From Bacteroidaceae bacterium (GTDB taxonomy: Bacteria > Bacteroidota > Bacteroidia > Bacteroidales > Bacteroidaceae): DNA of 64,000 nucleotides. The stretch is taken from contig JAILDV010000031.1 of the NCBI GenBank assembly GCA_024688885.1, positions 1 through 64,000 of the forward strand, written 5' to 3'. Both the position numbers and the translations under genes were made by a program. Positions 31,134 through 40,610 of the stretch are shown here, piece by piece. The first letter of the stretch is position 1. Each line of letters opens with the position of its first letter. The notes beneath the pieces were generated by a model. That model worked only from the letters and a program-made list of their open reading frames with translations, was not told the DNA's origin and did not search any database.

Positions 31134-33236
31134 TCACCTTGTCGGTAGCTTGAGGAACCAAGGCTTACCAGCCATCTTGGTGGTAGTGCCATATTTCTCC
31201 TCGATGTATGCAGGCATTGCGATGGTTGTACCGATAGCTGAACCACCCATCTCCTGCATCTGGTAACGCATGATGTCGTAGAAACGCTGACCTTCGAACA
31301 CACCCTCAAGAGCTTCCTCTTCAAGGATGAGCTTAGAAACGTGAGCTTGACGTTTTGTGCGGATGTCTGGAGATGCCAGATACTCTGCATTGTAAGAGTC
31401 AACGCTATCCTTTTGAGCGATATTCACAGAATCTGCATAAGCATTGTAAGCAACCACGCGGTCATACTCTACAGAGTCTTCATGAGTGGAATTTCTGCTC
31501 AAACGAGGAACTTCTTCCAATTCGAGATCCTCTTTATAAGCCTTCAAGCCACTCTTTGTCTCTTCATCATCCAGGAAGTATCTGTCATTGTACTCAGAGT
31601 CACCACTACCGAATGAGTGAATACCCACCTGGATGTAGTTACCGCCCTCAACAATTCTCTGAGGATTCATCTGATCCAAAGGAACAATGAAGTAAGTAGC
31701 GAACACATCTGAGCTCCAAACAGCAGCCGTACCTGTTGTCTGCTTCTTCAGGTCATCATCCGTGAACTTAGGTTCCTGAACGGTGAAACCAATAGAAGTA
31801 ATCAAACAAAGACGGTCGAACTCGTCTTTAGAGACGATGCTGCGATTGGTCAATGTATAGTAGGAAAGACCATACTTGAGGATAGCAAAGGCTGTCTCTG
31901 GGAAACCAGCGCGATTGAGTGCCTCTGCAAAGTGCAGATACAGGATGTTGTTACGGAAGTATGGAACAAATGGCAAATAGCTGTTACCATTGGTTGTAGT
32001 ACCATACTTGCGGTTCAGATAGTACATGTTGTTGTAGCTGCTGTTCTCGTGACTGTTAGAGGAGTTGTCCTTCACATTGTCAGGACCATCAGAAACTGCA
32101 TACAAGCGAAGGTCACCCTCCATAGTCTTGTAATCAGAATAGAGGTTTGGATCGTGCTCACGGAAATAAATCTCTGGCATGCCACCACCCTCTACGAGGA
32201 ATTGGCAATAGTCTTGTGCCTTTGAAATATCCTTTGCACGCTGAGAAGCAACCACTGCTGGATAATAGTTATTCGAGTCAAGTGAGCAGAACACACCTCT
32301 CAACTTGGAAACTGTTCCATAGTACTGGGAAGTCTCCATTGGGAGTACACCTGCACACTGTGAAGCATCCAGGAAGTTACTATTGTAATCACTAGTATTT
32401 GGACGCTCGGAATCACGAGATGGCCAGTTTGCGTTAGCACTTCCCGTGTTGATTTCCTCACTTGGGAAAGTGAAGTAATCATGATACATACGGATAGCAT
32501 TGATGTAATCCGATTCATTACCTGTGTAGGAAGCACGCCACAAGTAAAGCTCTGCCAACATGGCGCGTACAGGAATTACCATCTCTGAATAACGAATGCC
32601 ATTGAAAGTTCTGTTACCATAACTCTGACGTAATTCGTCATTTTCAGCTGCACGGAAATTAACCAAATCGTTGATCATATCCGTCACGATAGTGACCATA
32701 CCTTCTTTCTTACCAGATGCCACAATTCCTTCAGCATCGTCAGAATTCAAGACAGGAGTGCGGATATAAGGAACGTCACCATAAATCTTGAGCAGTTCGA
32801 GATAGCACCATGCACGATAGCACTTGGCTGCCAGTATCTCCTTCTCAAAATATTTACGGGTGCCCTGTGAGTTACGCATAGAGTCAACGTAAGCCAGATA
32901 AATATTACAGCTGTTGATGACTGCATAGTAATCAGAAGGCTGATTGTACACATTCGTGGCAGACACGTTGTTCGCAGCAAGCTCTTGGATGTCTGCTGAC
33001 GCATGGAGTGGATCCACATCAACGAGGTCGGCTCTCACCTCACCCAACAGCACTGTGCGGTCTGCCAGCTTCTGCATACGCTTGATGATGCCCATCATCT
33101 GATAAAGTGTGTCTTGTGGAGCAAGTTCTGTTGTCACAAGCGTGTTGTCAGCCGTGAACATATCCTCGCATGACACAGTGGCTGTTCCGAGTCCAAGCAA
33201 AAGCAAGCCACATTTTATAATAGATTTCATTTTCAT
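31134..33236 (-). CDS. SusD/RagB-family outer-membrane lipoprotein (second pair)
   Basis: This large SusD (700 residues; the family usually has 500-650) starts with a lipoprotein signal peptide (CGLLLLGLGTATVSCEDMF, Cys at about 23). The N-terminal TPR helices include YYAVINSCNIYLAYVDSM and AAKCYRAWCYLELLKIYGDVPYI, the most conserved SusD block. The C-terminal LILEEEALEGVFEGQRFYDIMRY is also a standard SusD element. It would cap the SusC channel encoded 12 bp upstream and bind an oligosaccharide. Last gene of the operon. Confidence 0.93.
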   Translation of the reverse strand: MKMKSIIKCGLLLLGLGTATVSCEDMFTADNTLVTTELAPQDTLYQMMGIIKRMQKLADRTVLLGEVRADLVDVDPLHASADIQELAANNVSATNVYNQPSDYYAVINSCNIYLAYVDSMRNSQGTRKYFEKEILAAKCYRAWCYLELLKIYGDVPYIRTPVLNSDDAEGIVASGKKEGMVTIVTDMINDLVNFRAAENDELRQSYGNRTFNGIRYSEMVIPVRAMLAELYLWRASYTGNESDYINAIRMYHDYFTFPSEEINTGSANANWPSRDSERPNTSDYNSNFLDASQCAGVLPMETSQYYGTVSKLRGVFCSLDSNNYYPAVVASQRAKDISKAQDYCQFLVEGGGMPEIYFREHDPNLYSDYKTMEGDLRLYAVSDGPDNVKDNSSNSHENSSYNNMYYLNRKYGTTTNGNSYLPFVPYFRNNILYLHFAEALNRAGFPETAFAILKYGLSYYTLTNRSIVSKDEFDRLCLITSIGFTVQEPKFTDDDLKKQTTGTAAVWSSDVFATYFIVPLDQMNPQRIVEGGNYIQVGIHSFGSGDSEYNDRYFLDDEETKSGLKAYKEDLELEEVPRLSRNSTHEDSVEYDRVVAYNAYADSVNIAQKDSVDSYNAEYLASPDIRTKRQAHVSKLILEEEALEGVFEGQRFYDIMRYQMQEMGGSAIGTTIAMPAYIEEKYGTTTKMAGKPWFLKLPTR

Positions 33237-33248
33237 GATTGATACAAA

Positions 33249-36200
33249 TTAGAGGTTAATCTTAACACCAAGATGGAAACTGCGGCCTGAAGACAGGTAG
33301 CCAGCATCGATTCCCTGATACAAAACACTGTTGCCACAAGAGATTTCTGGATCAGGACCCAGATACTTTGTCAGCGTGAAGAGGTTGTTAGCTGCAGCCC
33401 AGATAGTCAAACCCTGAATGTATTCATTCTGGATTGGCACCTTATAGGACAACGTAACGTTCTTCAACTTCAAATAAGAACCATTTTCAATCCAACGGTC
33501 AGAGAAGCGGCTGTTACCCATTGGGTCAGAATAGGTAGCCTTTGGCATATCTGTCACCTGACCTTCTGTAGTCCATCTGCGAGTCACAGCTGTTGTCTGG
33601 TTGATGAAGTTTGAGCCACCTTCCAGAACGGCACGCTGATAGTTGTAGATGTCATTACCTACAGAATAGTTGAAGTTAGTAGCCAATGACCAATTCTTTC
33701 CGTAGTGGAGCTTCAAGCTGATGTTACCATAGATGTCTGGGTTTGGATCACCAATGACGAAGCGGTCGTTTGCGTTGATTTCGCCATTACCATCCTTGTC
33801 CACAAATTTGACGTCACCAGCACCGAAATATACAGGGTTGTTAGATGCATCGCGGATGAATTTACCATCTGCCTCTGCTGCACCTGTATCCTTGTAAACT
33901 CCGTCTGCCTTGTAACCGTAGAAGACACCTGCGCTCCTACCCACTTCTGTCAGAACTGTTCCGCCATAGAGGTTTGTCTCGTAAGAGTTCATACCTTGTG
34001 GCAGACGAGTCAACTTGTTCTTGTAGTGACCGATGCTTGCGCCCAATTCCAATTTGAATTGTTTAGAATCAATAATCTTCGCATTGAATGCAGCATCGAA
34101 ACCGTGATTCTTCAAGGCACCATCGTTGGTGTAGTAAGTAGGAATACCTGCTACATAAGACAATGTACCCAGAGTAATCAAGTTGTTAGTCTTAGAGAAG
34201 AAGTAGTTAGCTCTCAAATTCAAGCGGTTGTTAAAGAAGTTACCTTCAAAACCGAAGTTGAAACGATTCGTGGTTTCCCACTGGAGAGAAGAACTACCAA
34301 TATTGCTCAAACCAAGAGAAGAGTTAGCATTACCAAACATCATTTCTGATGCCATGTAAGTCAAAGTTGCTGAGTTATCCATTGCGTCGTTACCGACAGA
34401 CTCGAAACCAGCATTCAACTTCAACATGTTAACCACATTGGTTGGACGGAACCAATCTTCATTTGTCATGACCCAAGCAGCCTGGAGAGATGGGAACAAG
34501 CCCCATGCCACACCAAACATTTTCAGACCACCATCAGCTTTCTTACCGAAACGTGAAGAAGTTTCCATTGACAACTGACCTGTCAAATAATACTTGCCCA
34601 TGTAGTTGTAATCCACATTAGCATAGTAAGCCAAAGTTCTCCAGTTCGTGTCAGTACCATCAATCTTTCTGTTCTTACTACCGGTATTTGGAGTCTTATC
34701 ACTACCAGTACCATCAGCATACAGATAAGATGCTCTGTAAATATCGTTCATGAAACGGATACCACCCAACAATTCCACGCGGTGTGGGCCATTAGGAAGA
34801 ATCTTCCAATCTGCACGTGTGTCAGAGAACACAGCATTGTGCTTTGAGTACATGGAATACTTTGAGTTCTCCGTAGCGTCCAGATTACCAGGAAGTGTAT
34901 AAGTAGGCATACCAATGATTGGAGTGAAGTAAGCCTCATCCAAACTCTGAAGAGTGTAGCTGAACTTCTCTGTCAAAGAGAAATTATTCGTTGGTTCCCA
35001 TGTTGGAGCGATAGATACGTTGATCATCGTACAATCAGAGTGGTTCTTGTTCTTTGCCTCACCGTTTGCAAGAACTGCAACAGGGTTGGCAACCTGAGCT
35101 CTGGTTGTGTTGATGCTACCCCAAACCTCGTTCAGATAATCATCAGCATCTGCGATGAAGTCTGTCTCATGACGGTCTGTAGCGAAGTCATAAGGGCTCA
35201 AGAAAGGAGCCTTAATGTTAGCCAATGCACTTGGTGAAGCCAATGCCTGCAAGAACTGATTGTTCTCCCAACCATCGCTACGCAAGTTGCGTGTTACGTT
35301 CGTATAGCTGGCATCAAACTGTGTGTAGAACCACTTGTTCAGCACGATGTCTGTATTGAAACGTACATTGAAGCGCTGCATGTCATTTCTCTTCAGTGTT
35401 GACTTAGCGTCACCATAGCCTACAGAGAGGTTATACTGTGCGATGTCATCACCACCTTGGATAGAGATGCCATAGTTCTGCGTAAATGCCGTTCTTGAAA
35501 TTTCCTTGTTCCAGTCTGTATTATTGTGATACACATTATAATAATAGTAGTCTGGCTCTGAATGCAAGAACTTGAACTCCGTCAGAGTGGTGTTCGTTGT
35601 CTGCAAAAGGTTTGAAGCATAGGAACGATACTGACCAGCATTCATCAGGTCGAAGTTCTTAGGTCTGAGTTCAAGACCGGCATTGATGTTCACATCGATG
35701 CGGGTTGCCATTGAATGGCAGCGCTTAGTCTTGATGCGAATGACACCATTGGCTGCTTTTGCGCCATAGTATGCCGTTCCATTCTTCAACACCTCCACAG
35801 ATTCAATATCATCCACATTGATTGCCTGCAACAGATTGTTGAAGTAACCTGTGTGCAACATGGTTGCATCATACAACATGTCGTACACAACATCATCCAC
35901 AACAATCAGTGGCATGGCGTTTGAGTTCAACGAGTTCAAACCATTGATGAACATAGCAACGCCTTCAGCAGGATTAGCTGAACGCTGAATGCTTCTCACA
36001 TCGGCGCCCAAACGATTCTGAATCTCTTGGTCGATGGTCAAAGCGGGTGTGTTCACAAATGATTCTTCAGACACGCTTTTACGAGCAGAAGCATTGGTCG
36101 TATAATCACCCTTCAAGAGGTTAGACTGCATCAGGATATTCACACCACTGGTGCGACCATTGAGAGAAACATTGTTCAAGTTGTAACCCTCAAGGCGAGC

Positions 36201-36503
36201 AGAAAGTGCCGTGATAAACTTAGGAACCTGAATGGTGAATGCACCATTCTCGTCCGTCATGGCAGTATAATACTTGTTGTTGAAAGCCTGAAGCTGAACA
36301 CCGGCAAGTGGTTCGCCTGTAACAGCATCCACCACTTTACCCGTCACGTCAATCGTTGGGTATGTCTTCGCTGGCTTAACCTTTTTGATAGGTGCAGCTA
36401 CCTCTGTTACCTCCTCCTGTACCTCATCCTGTGCAACAGCTGGAAGTGCGGTTCCAAGGAAGAACATGAATGCTGCGATTCCATATTTATTGAAGTGCTG
36501 CAT
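33249..36503 (-). CDS. SusC/RagA-family TonB-dependent receptor (second pair)
   Basis: The 1084-residue protein has a signal peptide (FMFFLGTALPAVAQ), an unusual Glu/Lys/Val-rich spacer (EVQEEVTEVAAPIKKVKPAK), a carboxypeptidase-D-like domain (DVTGKVVDAVTGEPLAGVQL), a plug (GAKAANGVIRIKTKR is the plug end) and a beta barrel ending LGVKINL. The plug differs from the usual SusC start: VFINGxNSL-type sequence and VDDIESVEVLKNGTAYYGAK are kept, but DALQGRVAGV is not obvious. It imports a ligand held by the downstream SusD using TonB energy. The start lies 2 bp after the stop of a FAS1 lipoprotein, implying coupling. Confidence 0.94.
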   Translation of the reverse strand: MQHFNKYGIAAFMFFLGTALPAVAQDEVQEEVTEVAAPIKKVKPAKTYPTIDVTGKVVDAVTGEPLAGVQLQAFNNKYYTAMTDENGAFTIQVPKFITALSARLEGYNLNNVSLNGRTSGVNILMQSNLLKGDYTTNASARKSVSEESFVNTPALTIDQEIQNRLGADVRSIQRSANPAEGVAMFINGLNSLNSNAMPLIVVDDVVYDMLYDATMLHTGYFNNLLQAINVDDIESVEVLKNGTAYYGAKAANGVIRIKTKRCHSMATRIDVNINAGLELRPKNFDLMNAGQYRSYASNLLQTTNTTLTEFKFLHSEPDYYYYNVYHNNTDWNKEISRTAFTQNYGISIQGGDDIAQYNLSVGYGDAKSTLKRNDMQRFNVRFNTDIVLNKWFYTQFDASYTNVTRNLRSDGWENNQFLQALASPSALANIKAPFLSPYDFATDRHETDFIADADDYLNEVWGSINTTRAQVANPVAVLANGEAKNKNHSDCTMINVSIAPTWEPTNNFSLTEKFSYTLQSLDEAYFTPIIGMPTYTLPGNLDATENSKYSMYSKHNAVFSDTRADWKILPNGPHRVELLGGIRFMNDIYRASYLYADGTGSDKTPNTGSKNRKIDGTDTNWRTLAYYANVDYNYMGKYYLTGQLSMETSSRFGKKADGGLKMFGVAWGLFPSLQAAWVMTNEDWFRPTNVVNMLKLNAGFESVGNDAMDNSATLTYMASEMMFGNANSSLGLSNIGSSSLQWETTNRFNFGFEGNFFNNRLNLRANYFFSKTNNLITLGTLSYVAGIPTYYTNDGALKNHGFDAAFNAKIIDSKQFKLELGASIGHYKNKLTRLPQGMNSYETNLYGGTVLTEVGRSAGVFYGYKADGVYKDTGAAEADGKFIRDASNNPVYFGAGDVKFVDKDGNGEINANDRFVIGDPNPDIYGNISLKLHYGKNWSLATNFNYSVGNDIYNYQRAVLEGGSNFINQTTAVTRRWTTEGQVTDMPKATYSDPMGNSRFSDRWIENGSYLKLKNVTLSYKVPIQNEYIQGLTIWAAANNLFTLTKYLGPDPEISCGNSVLYQGIDAGYLSSGRSFHLGVKINL

Positions 36504-36505
36504 AA

Positions 36506-38407
36506 CTATTTACGTATATTAGAAGTTGTCAACTGAATACTTTTTCTCGTTTTTGCTTCGTCTGCCACTGTTTCTTCATCATGTGGCTTCAGAATGATAG
36601 AACTGATGAGCATTTCGTTAGAGAAGTCTTTTCTCTGGCTGGAAAGAATGGATGATGCAATCTGAATGATGACACCATAATCAGCTCTGCCATAATAAGC
36701 GTTCTTGAACTGATACTGACCCAAATAAGTCGTATCATTCACGATGATATGACCAGCGTCGTCATAAATCATGCCCTGAGACAAGAAGATGTTCTTCTGC
36801 TTCTCATCAATCGGTTCAGGATTCTCAAGTGTCTTACCCTTTGATGGGAATTGACCGATGTTCTTACCCTCATTCTCACGCTCAATAATAGTGGCTGTGA
36901 AGCGATAAGGACGAACATCCCATTCTGCCATGTCAATATTGTTGTAATCGGATGCCAACCACATTGGGCAAGTGACAATATAAATGTCATACAAGCCAGA
37001 AAGTGTGTTAGGCACATTGAAACCAACCGTGATGTTACCACTTGTAGGAACGAAATCTACAAAACGATAATTCTGACGCTTTTGGTCCACGCCCGTCTGT
37101 TCACCTTCTTCGTCGTAAGTAGGAATGGATGAAACAAAAATACCTGAACGACCGCCGAAAGACTTCTGAACACCCTTCGTGTAAGTCCAGTTGTCACCAG
37201 AACCCAATTTGTTCACCGCACCATCAGATGCAGTCACCTTGATCTTCTTAAAGAACTGTTCCACTGCTGAGAATGGATATTCATCAACAAGATAAGCAGT
37301 ACCATTAGAGCACTCTACTGGTTCTCCGCACTTAGCCAAGATGTCATTGATTTCTTTGTCTTCTGGCATATACTTAGGCTCCTTGCTGTAATACACGTGC
37401 TGTGTCCAATCAACAACTCCATGCCAAGAATTGTAGTAGTTGGTGGACTTCAGAGAGTCTTCCCAATGCTCATTGGCATTCTTATTGTAGAACAAGTCTG
37501 TCATAGCAAAGGAATTTGCATAGTGACGTGTCAAAGAGTCGCAAGTGCCTGCAGCACGATTGTCCTCTGAAGGATTGAACTGCAAGAGTGAAGCAGCCTT
37601 CTTGTAGCGTTCACCCCAAGCCTTAGCTGAAGGAAGAATTGCGATGAAGAGAGAATCCTCTTCGTAAAGACGTGCATCGTAGTTCTTGAGCACAGTGTTG
37701 TTCTTCTCCAAATACTGGCTCACCCAAATCTTATTACCGTCAGCGTCCACACCGCGGCTTACAGACTTGTTCTCGATCAATGTATCCTTATTCACCTTCT
37801 CGTCATAAAGATAGGCATAAAGAGAAAGCGTGTCCTTACCGTCTTCAGGATCATCCTTGTATTGCTTGGCAATCATCTCAAAAAGATTGTAAGCATAAGG
37901 AGATGGGCTTTCGATAAGGTGAATGATACCATTCTGGCATGAGATATTGTTCTTCTGTTCGTCAATCTTGATATGACCAAACATACCATCAGAAGTCATG
38001 CTGCCTCTCTTCTCATTCAAAAGACTGAAAGATTGGTCTTTGGGAGTGAGAGACAATGGGTAAAGTGCCACGTGATTCTTGATGAAGTCATTCACCACTT
38101 CTGCTGAATCTGCCACTCTCTCACCATTGGCACCTACATAGTCAGAGAGTTCAAAAGAACCATCTGCGGGTGCCCACACGGTGTATGTGTTATCAGAAGA
38201 AAGTTCACGAGAGAACCCATACGCCTTGACAACCTTGGCGAAATCGGGTGCAGTCTCTTCAAGAGCCTGCATCGTTGTGCCATTGAACTTGAGTGCTGAC
38301 AGACCTGAATTGTAGTGGTCGTCCCATGTGTCAGAACATGAGTACATCGCTACGAGTCCTGCTGCTAGCACAAATCCGGCACGAAATGTATTTTTGATAT
38401 TATTCAT
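36506..38407 (-). CDS. Fasciclin (FAS1) domain lipoprotein, 633 residues
   Basis: A lipoprotein signal (AGFVLAAGLVAMYSCSDTW, Cys at about 24) leads to a FAS1 domain. DNTYTVWAPADGSFELSDY (about 92-110) is the FAS1 H1-like motif, and GIIHLIESPSPYAYNLFEMI links to a second, weaker repeat. The C-terminal part (about 390-560; GSGDNWTYTKGVQKSF, YDIYIVTCP) looks like a beta-sandwich and may bind carbohydrate; this is an inference. FAS1 proteins are adhesion or binding modules. It lies between a larger FAS1 protein and SusC2, so the products are expected to sit together on the outer membrane. Confidence 0.85.
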   Translation of the reverse strand: MNNIKNTFRAGFVLAAGLVAMYSCSDTWDDHYNSGLSALKFNGTTMQALEETAPDFAKVVKAYGFSRELSSDNTYTVWAPADGSFELSDYVGANGERVADSAEVVNDFIKNHVALYPLSLTPKDQSFSLLNEKRGSMTSDGMFGHIKIDEQKNNISCQNGIIHLIESPSPYAYNLFEMIAKQYKDDPEDGKDTLSLYAYLYDEKVNKDTLIENKSVSRGVDADGNKIWVSQYLEKNNTVLKNYDARLYEEDSLFIAILPSAKAWGERYKKAASLLQFNPSEDNRAAGTCDSLTRHYANSFAMTDLFYNKNANEHWEDSLKSTNYYNSWHGVVDWTQHVYYSKEPKYMPEDKEINDILAKCGEPVECSNGTAYLVDEYPFSAVEQFFKKIKVTASDGAVNKLGSGDNWTYTKGVQKSFGGRSGIFVSSIPTYDEEGEQTGVDQKRQNYRFVDFVPTSGNITVGFNVPNTLSGLYDIYIVTCPMWLASDYNNIDMAEWDVRPYRFTATIIERENEGKNIGQFPSKGKTLENPEPIDEKQKNIFLSQGMIYDDAGHIIVNDTTYLGQYQFKNAYYGRADYGVIIQIASSILSSQRKDFSNEMLISSIILKPHDEETVADEAKTRKSIQLTTSNIRK

Positions 38408-38430
38408 ATTATTTCTTTAATTGTCATTGC

Positions 38431-38463
38431 CAGCCTACCCTGCCCGATGAAGGGCAAGGTGGC
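38431..38463 (-). promoter_or_regulatory. Intercistronic hairpin between two FAS1 genes
   Basis: AGCCTACCCTGCCC pairs imperfectly with GGGCAAGGTGGCT around GATGAA in a 67-bp gap. No T-run follows, so it is more likely an mRNA-stability or attenuation element than a terminator. Confidence 0.55.
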
Positions 38464-38474
38464 TGAAAGGTTAT

Positions 38475-40607
38475 TTACCAAGTCGGTTCCGCAAAGTATT
38501 CATTGTTATATACAGAACTTGGACAAAGCTCGATAAAGTCGAAGTTCAACTCGTTGTTCTCAGACTCCATCTTCTGTTGTATTCTCAAGAAGTGGTCAGA
38601 CTTACCATCCGTAGTGAAGGTACCAATGACCTTACGGATTGTGTTGTCCTGAGCACGCATGGTGGCAGAACCCGCATCGAAACTGCTACGCCATCCGCAA
38701 TGATAGCACTTAGGTCCTTTCATCCAACCAATGTTGTGAATGGCTTTGTCAAATGCTGTGATAGCATCGTCATCACCCAAGTCTGTATCATTCTTCCATC
38801 CAAACAAGGTACGTCCACCTGGGCGCATGTCAAATGGAATGCCTTGAGGCTCGCCATCGATGTAATACTGCACGATACCACGTGTATCAAAGCCCACACA
38901 AGTCATCATACGAACCTCGTAAGTACCTGCTGGTACAGCTGGCAACTTCAAAGTGAAGTCATAACGTCCCTTGAAGATCACCTCATCACCCTCGTATGAC
39001 CAGAACCAAAGTGAACGGCCACGTACGTGCATATGGGTGTTGGCTGTCATCTCAAAGTTACGTGCGTAACCAGGCTTGAAACCAACGCTTCGGTTGTTGT
39101 TATCCGATGGGTTGTTTGTGTTCTTTGCGCCATCATACTTCTTGTTGCCGCCCCAAGTGTGACCACGCGCAACCTCACCATCTGTCAACTTAGTCATGAA
39201 GTCAGGAGACAAGGTCGTACAGTCAAGACGGATACAATCGTTCATGACTATTTCCTGCATGTTTCGGTCGTATGCCACAACGTCATCGATATAATGATAC
39301 ATACCGTTCAAAGCCGTAGTAGTTCTGGTATACTCCTTCGGTGAAGCAATCTTTGCACCACGGTAATAACCACCACGTTCGTCAGCATGGTGACGGACAC
39401 CTCGACGGTTGATGTACAAACCGATCTGAGGACCATTAGGGAAGGAGAACTTCATCAATGACTGAGGCATCAAAGTTCCATACCAGTCACAGATGTCATA
39501 CTTCATACGGTTGAAGTTATACTGCAAGTCATTGTTGTCCATTGACGTCAGGCTGTAATAGTCACCATAGCGGTCAATCACATGATAGGAGATGAAACGG
39601 TTGAGCGCATTCTTACGGTCAGTCAATTCATCGTTGTCTGCATCTTCCGGATACATTGGGTCATAGAGCTGGTGAGCCAGATACTCCAAAGAGCTGGGGT
39701 CATCCTTGCCCAGAAGCGTCGTGACACCATATTTTTCCTTCAAAATAGAGTCAGGGCACATGAACACTGTATAGTTGAAGTAACGCTTCACTGGATAAGC
39801 CACGTTGTCGTACTCACCGCCAGAGCCATCCAAGTGCTTAGCAGTTGGGATACACAACTTGGTGTTAGTCCATGTACAAGAGTCGATACGGTCCTTGTCA
39901 TTAGCCCATCCATAAGTGTCATCCACATAGTGATCCTGAAGGGTGTCTATGATGCCAGTCACCTGGAAGGCCTGACCATAAAACAGACAGGTTGAGTCAC
40001 TCAAAATCACAGTGCCAATCAGGTCGTTGCTGGAACCCACAATCGCGCTCACGGTATGAACCACACCGTTCGACACAGAGTCGTCAGCATGAATAACTGG
40101 TGAGTTTTGGTTGATGTACATTGCCAAGACTGAGTCTTGTTTCTGTGCATCCCACTCCTGATAAGACTTCACGCTGACAATGTGCTCCAGCATGTTAGAC
40201 TTAGGATACTGACCATCATTGAAGTCTGTCGTGAAATACGCAGCTTCGATGATTGAGTTCAACGCAATCGTGTCGCAGTCTTGAACAGACAACTCATCCA
40301 CAGAGCTCAATCCACGCTCTGCCAGATACTTCTCCACAGCCGCGTTTGTAGGAGCAAACACTGTGTATGAGCCATATGTGCCCAACATGTCGACAAGACG
40401 GAGGTCATATTCTCCCCTTGCGCGCTCAAGAATCTTCAAGTACTCAGAGTACTGCTCACGATTCTTCAAGTAGTCGGCCGCATATTCTCGGGACTGCGTA
40501 TAGTAGTTCTCCACACCAGGGTCATCAGAACAGCTCACAACCGCCATCTGGATAGATGCAACTACAAAGAGGGCAATTGCCCAGAATTTAATTCCTGATA
40601 ATCTCAT
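38475..40607 (-). CDS. Fasciclin (FAS1) domain lipoprotein, 710 residues
   Basis: The N-terminus ends in MAVVSCSDDPG (lipobox Cys at about 26). The FAS1 signature GSYTVFAPTNAAVEKYLAER is at about 78-97 and is followed by NGVVHTVSAIV, the usual FAS1 end. A second FAS1-like domain covers about 190-470. The C-terminal third (KGRYDFTLKLPAVPAGTYEV, QYYIDGEPQGIP) reads as a jelly-roll with a ligand-binding look, as in Bacteroidetes FAS1 proteins linked to SusC/D genes. It lies between SusD1 (3 bp) and another FAS1 gene, so it belongs to the same transcript. Confidence 0.87.
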   Translation of the reverse strand: MRLSGIKFWAIALFVVASIQMAVVSCSDDPGVENYYTQSREYAADYLKNREQYSEYLKILERARGEYDLRLVDMLGTYGSYTVFAPTNAAVEKYLAERGLSSVDELSVQDCDTIALNSIIEAAYFTTDFNDGQYPKSNMLEHIVSVKSYQEWDAQKQDSVLAMYINQNSPVIHADDSVSNGVVHTVSAIVGSSNDLIGTVILSDSTCLFYGQAFQVTGIIDTLQDHYVDDTYGWANDKDRIDSCTWTNTKLCIPTAKHLDGSGGEYDNVAYPVKRYFNYTVFMCPDSILKEKYGVTTLLGKDDPSSLEYLAHQLYDPMYPEDADNDELTDRKNALNRFISYHVIDRYGDYYSLTSMDNNDLQYNFNRMKYDICDWYGTLMPQSLMKFSFPNGPQIGLYINRRGVRHHADERGGYYRGAKIASPKEYTRTTTALNGMYHYIDDVVAYDRNMQEIVMNDCIRLDCTTLSPDFMTKLTDGEVARGHTWGGNKKYDGAKNTNNPSDNNNRSVGFKPGYARNFEMTANTHMHVRGRSLWFWSYEGDEVIFKGRYDFTLKLPAVPAGTYEVRMMTCVGFDTRGIVQYYIDGEPQGIPFDMRPGGRTLFGWKNDTDLGDDDAITAFDKAIHNIGWMKGPKCYHCGWRSSFDAGSATMRAQDNTIRKVIGTFTTDGKSDHFLRIQQKMESENNELNFDFIELCPSSVYNNEYFAEPTW

Positions 40608-40610
40608 AAC

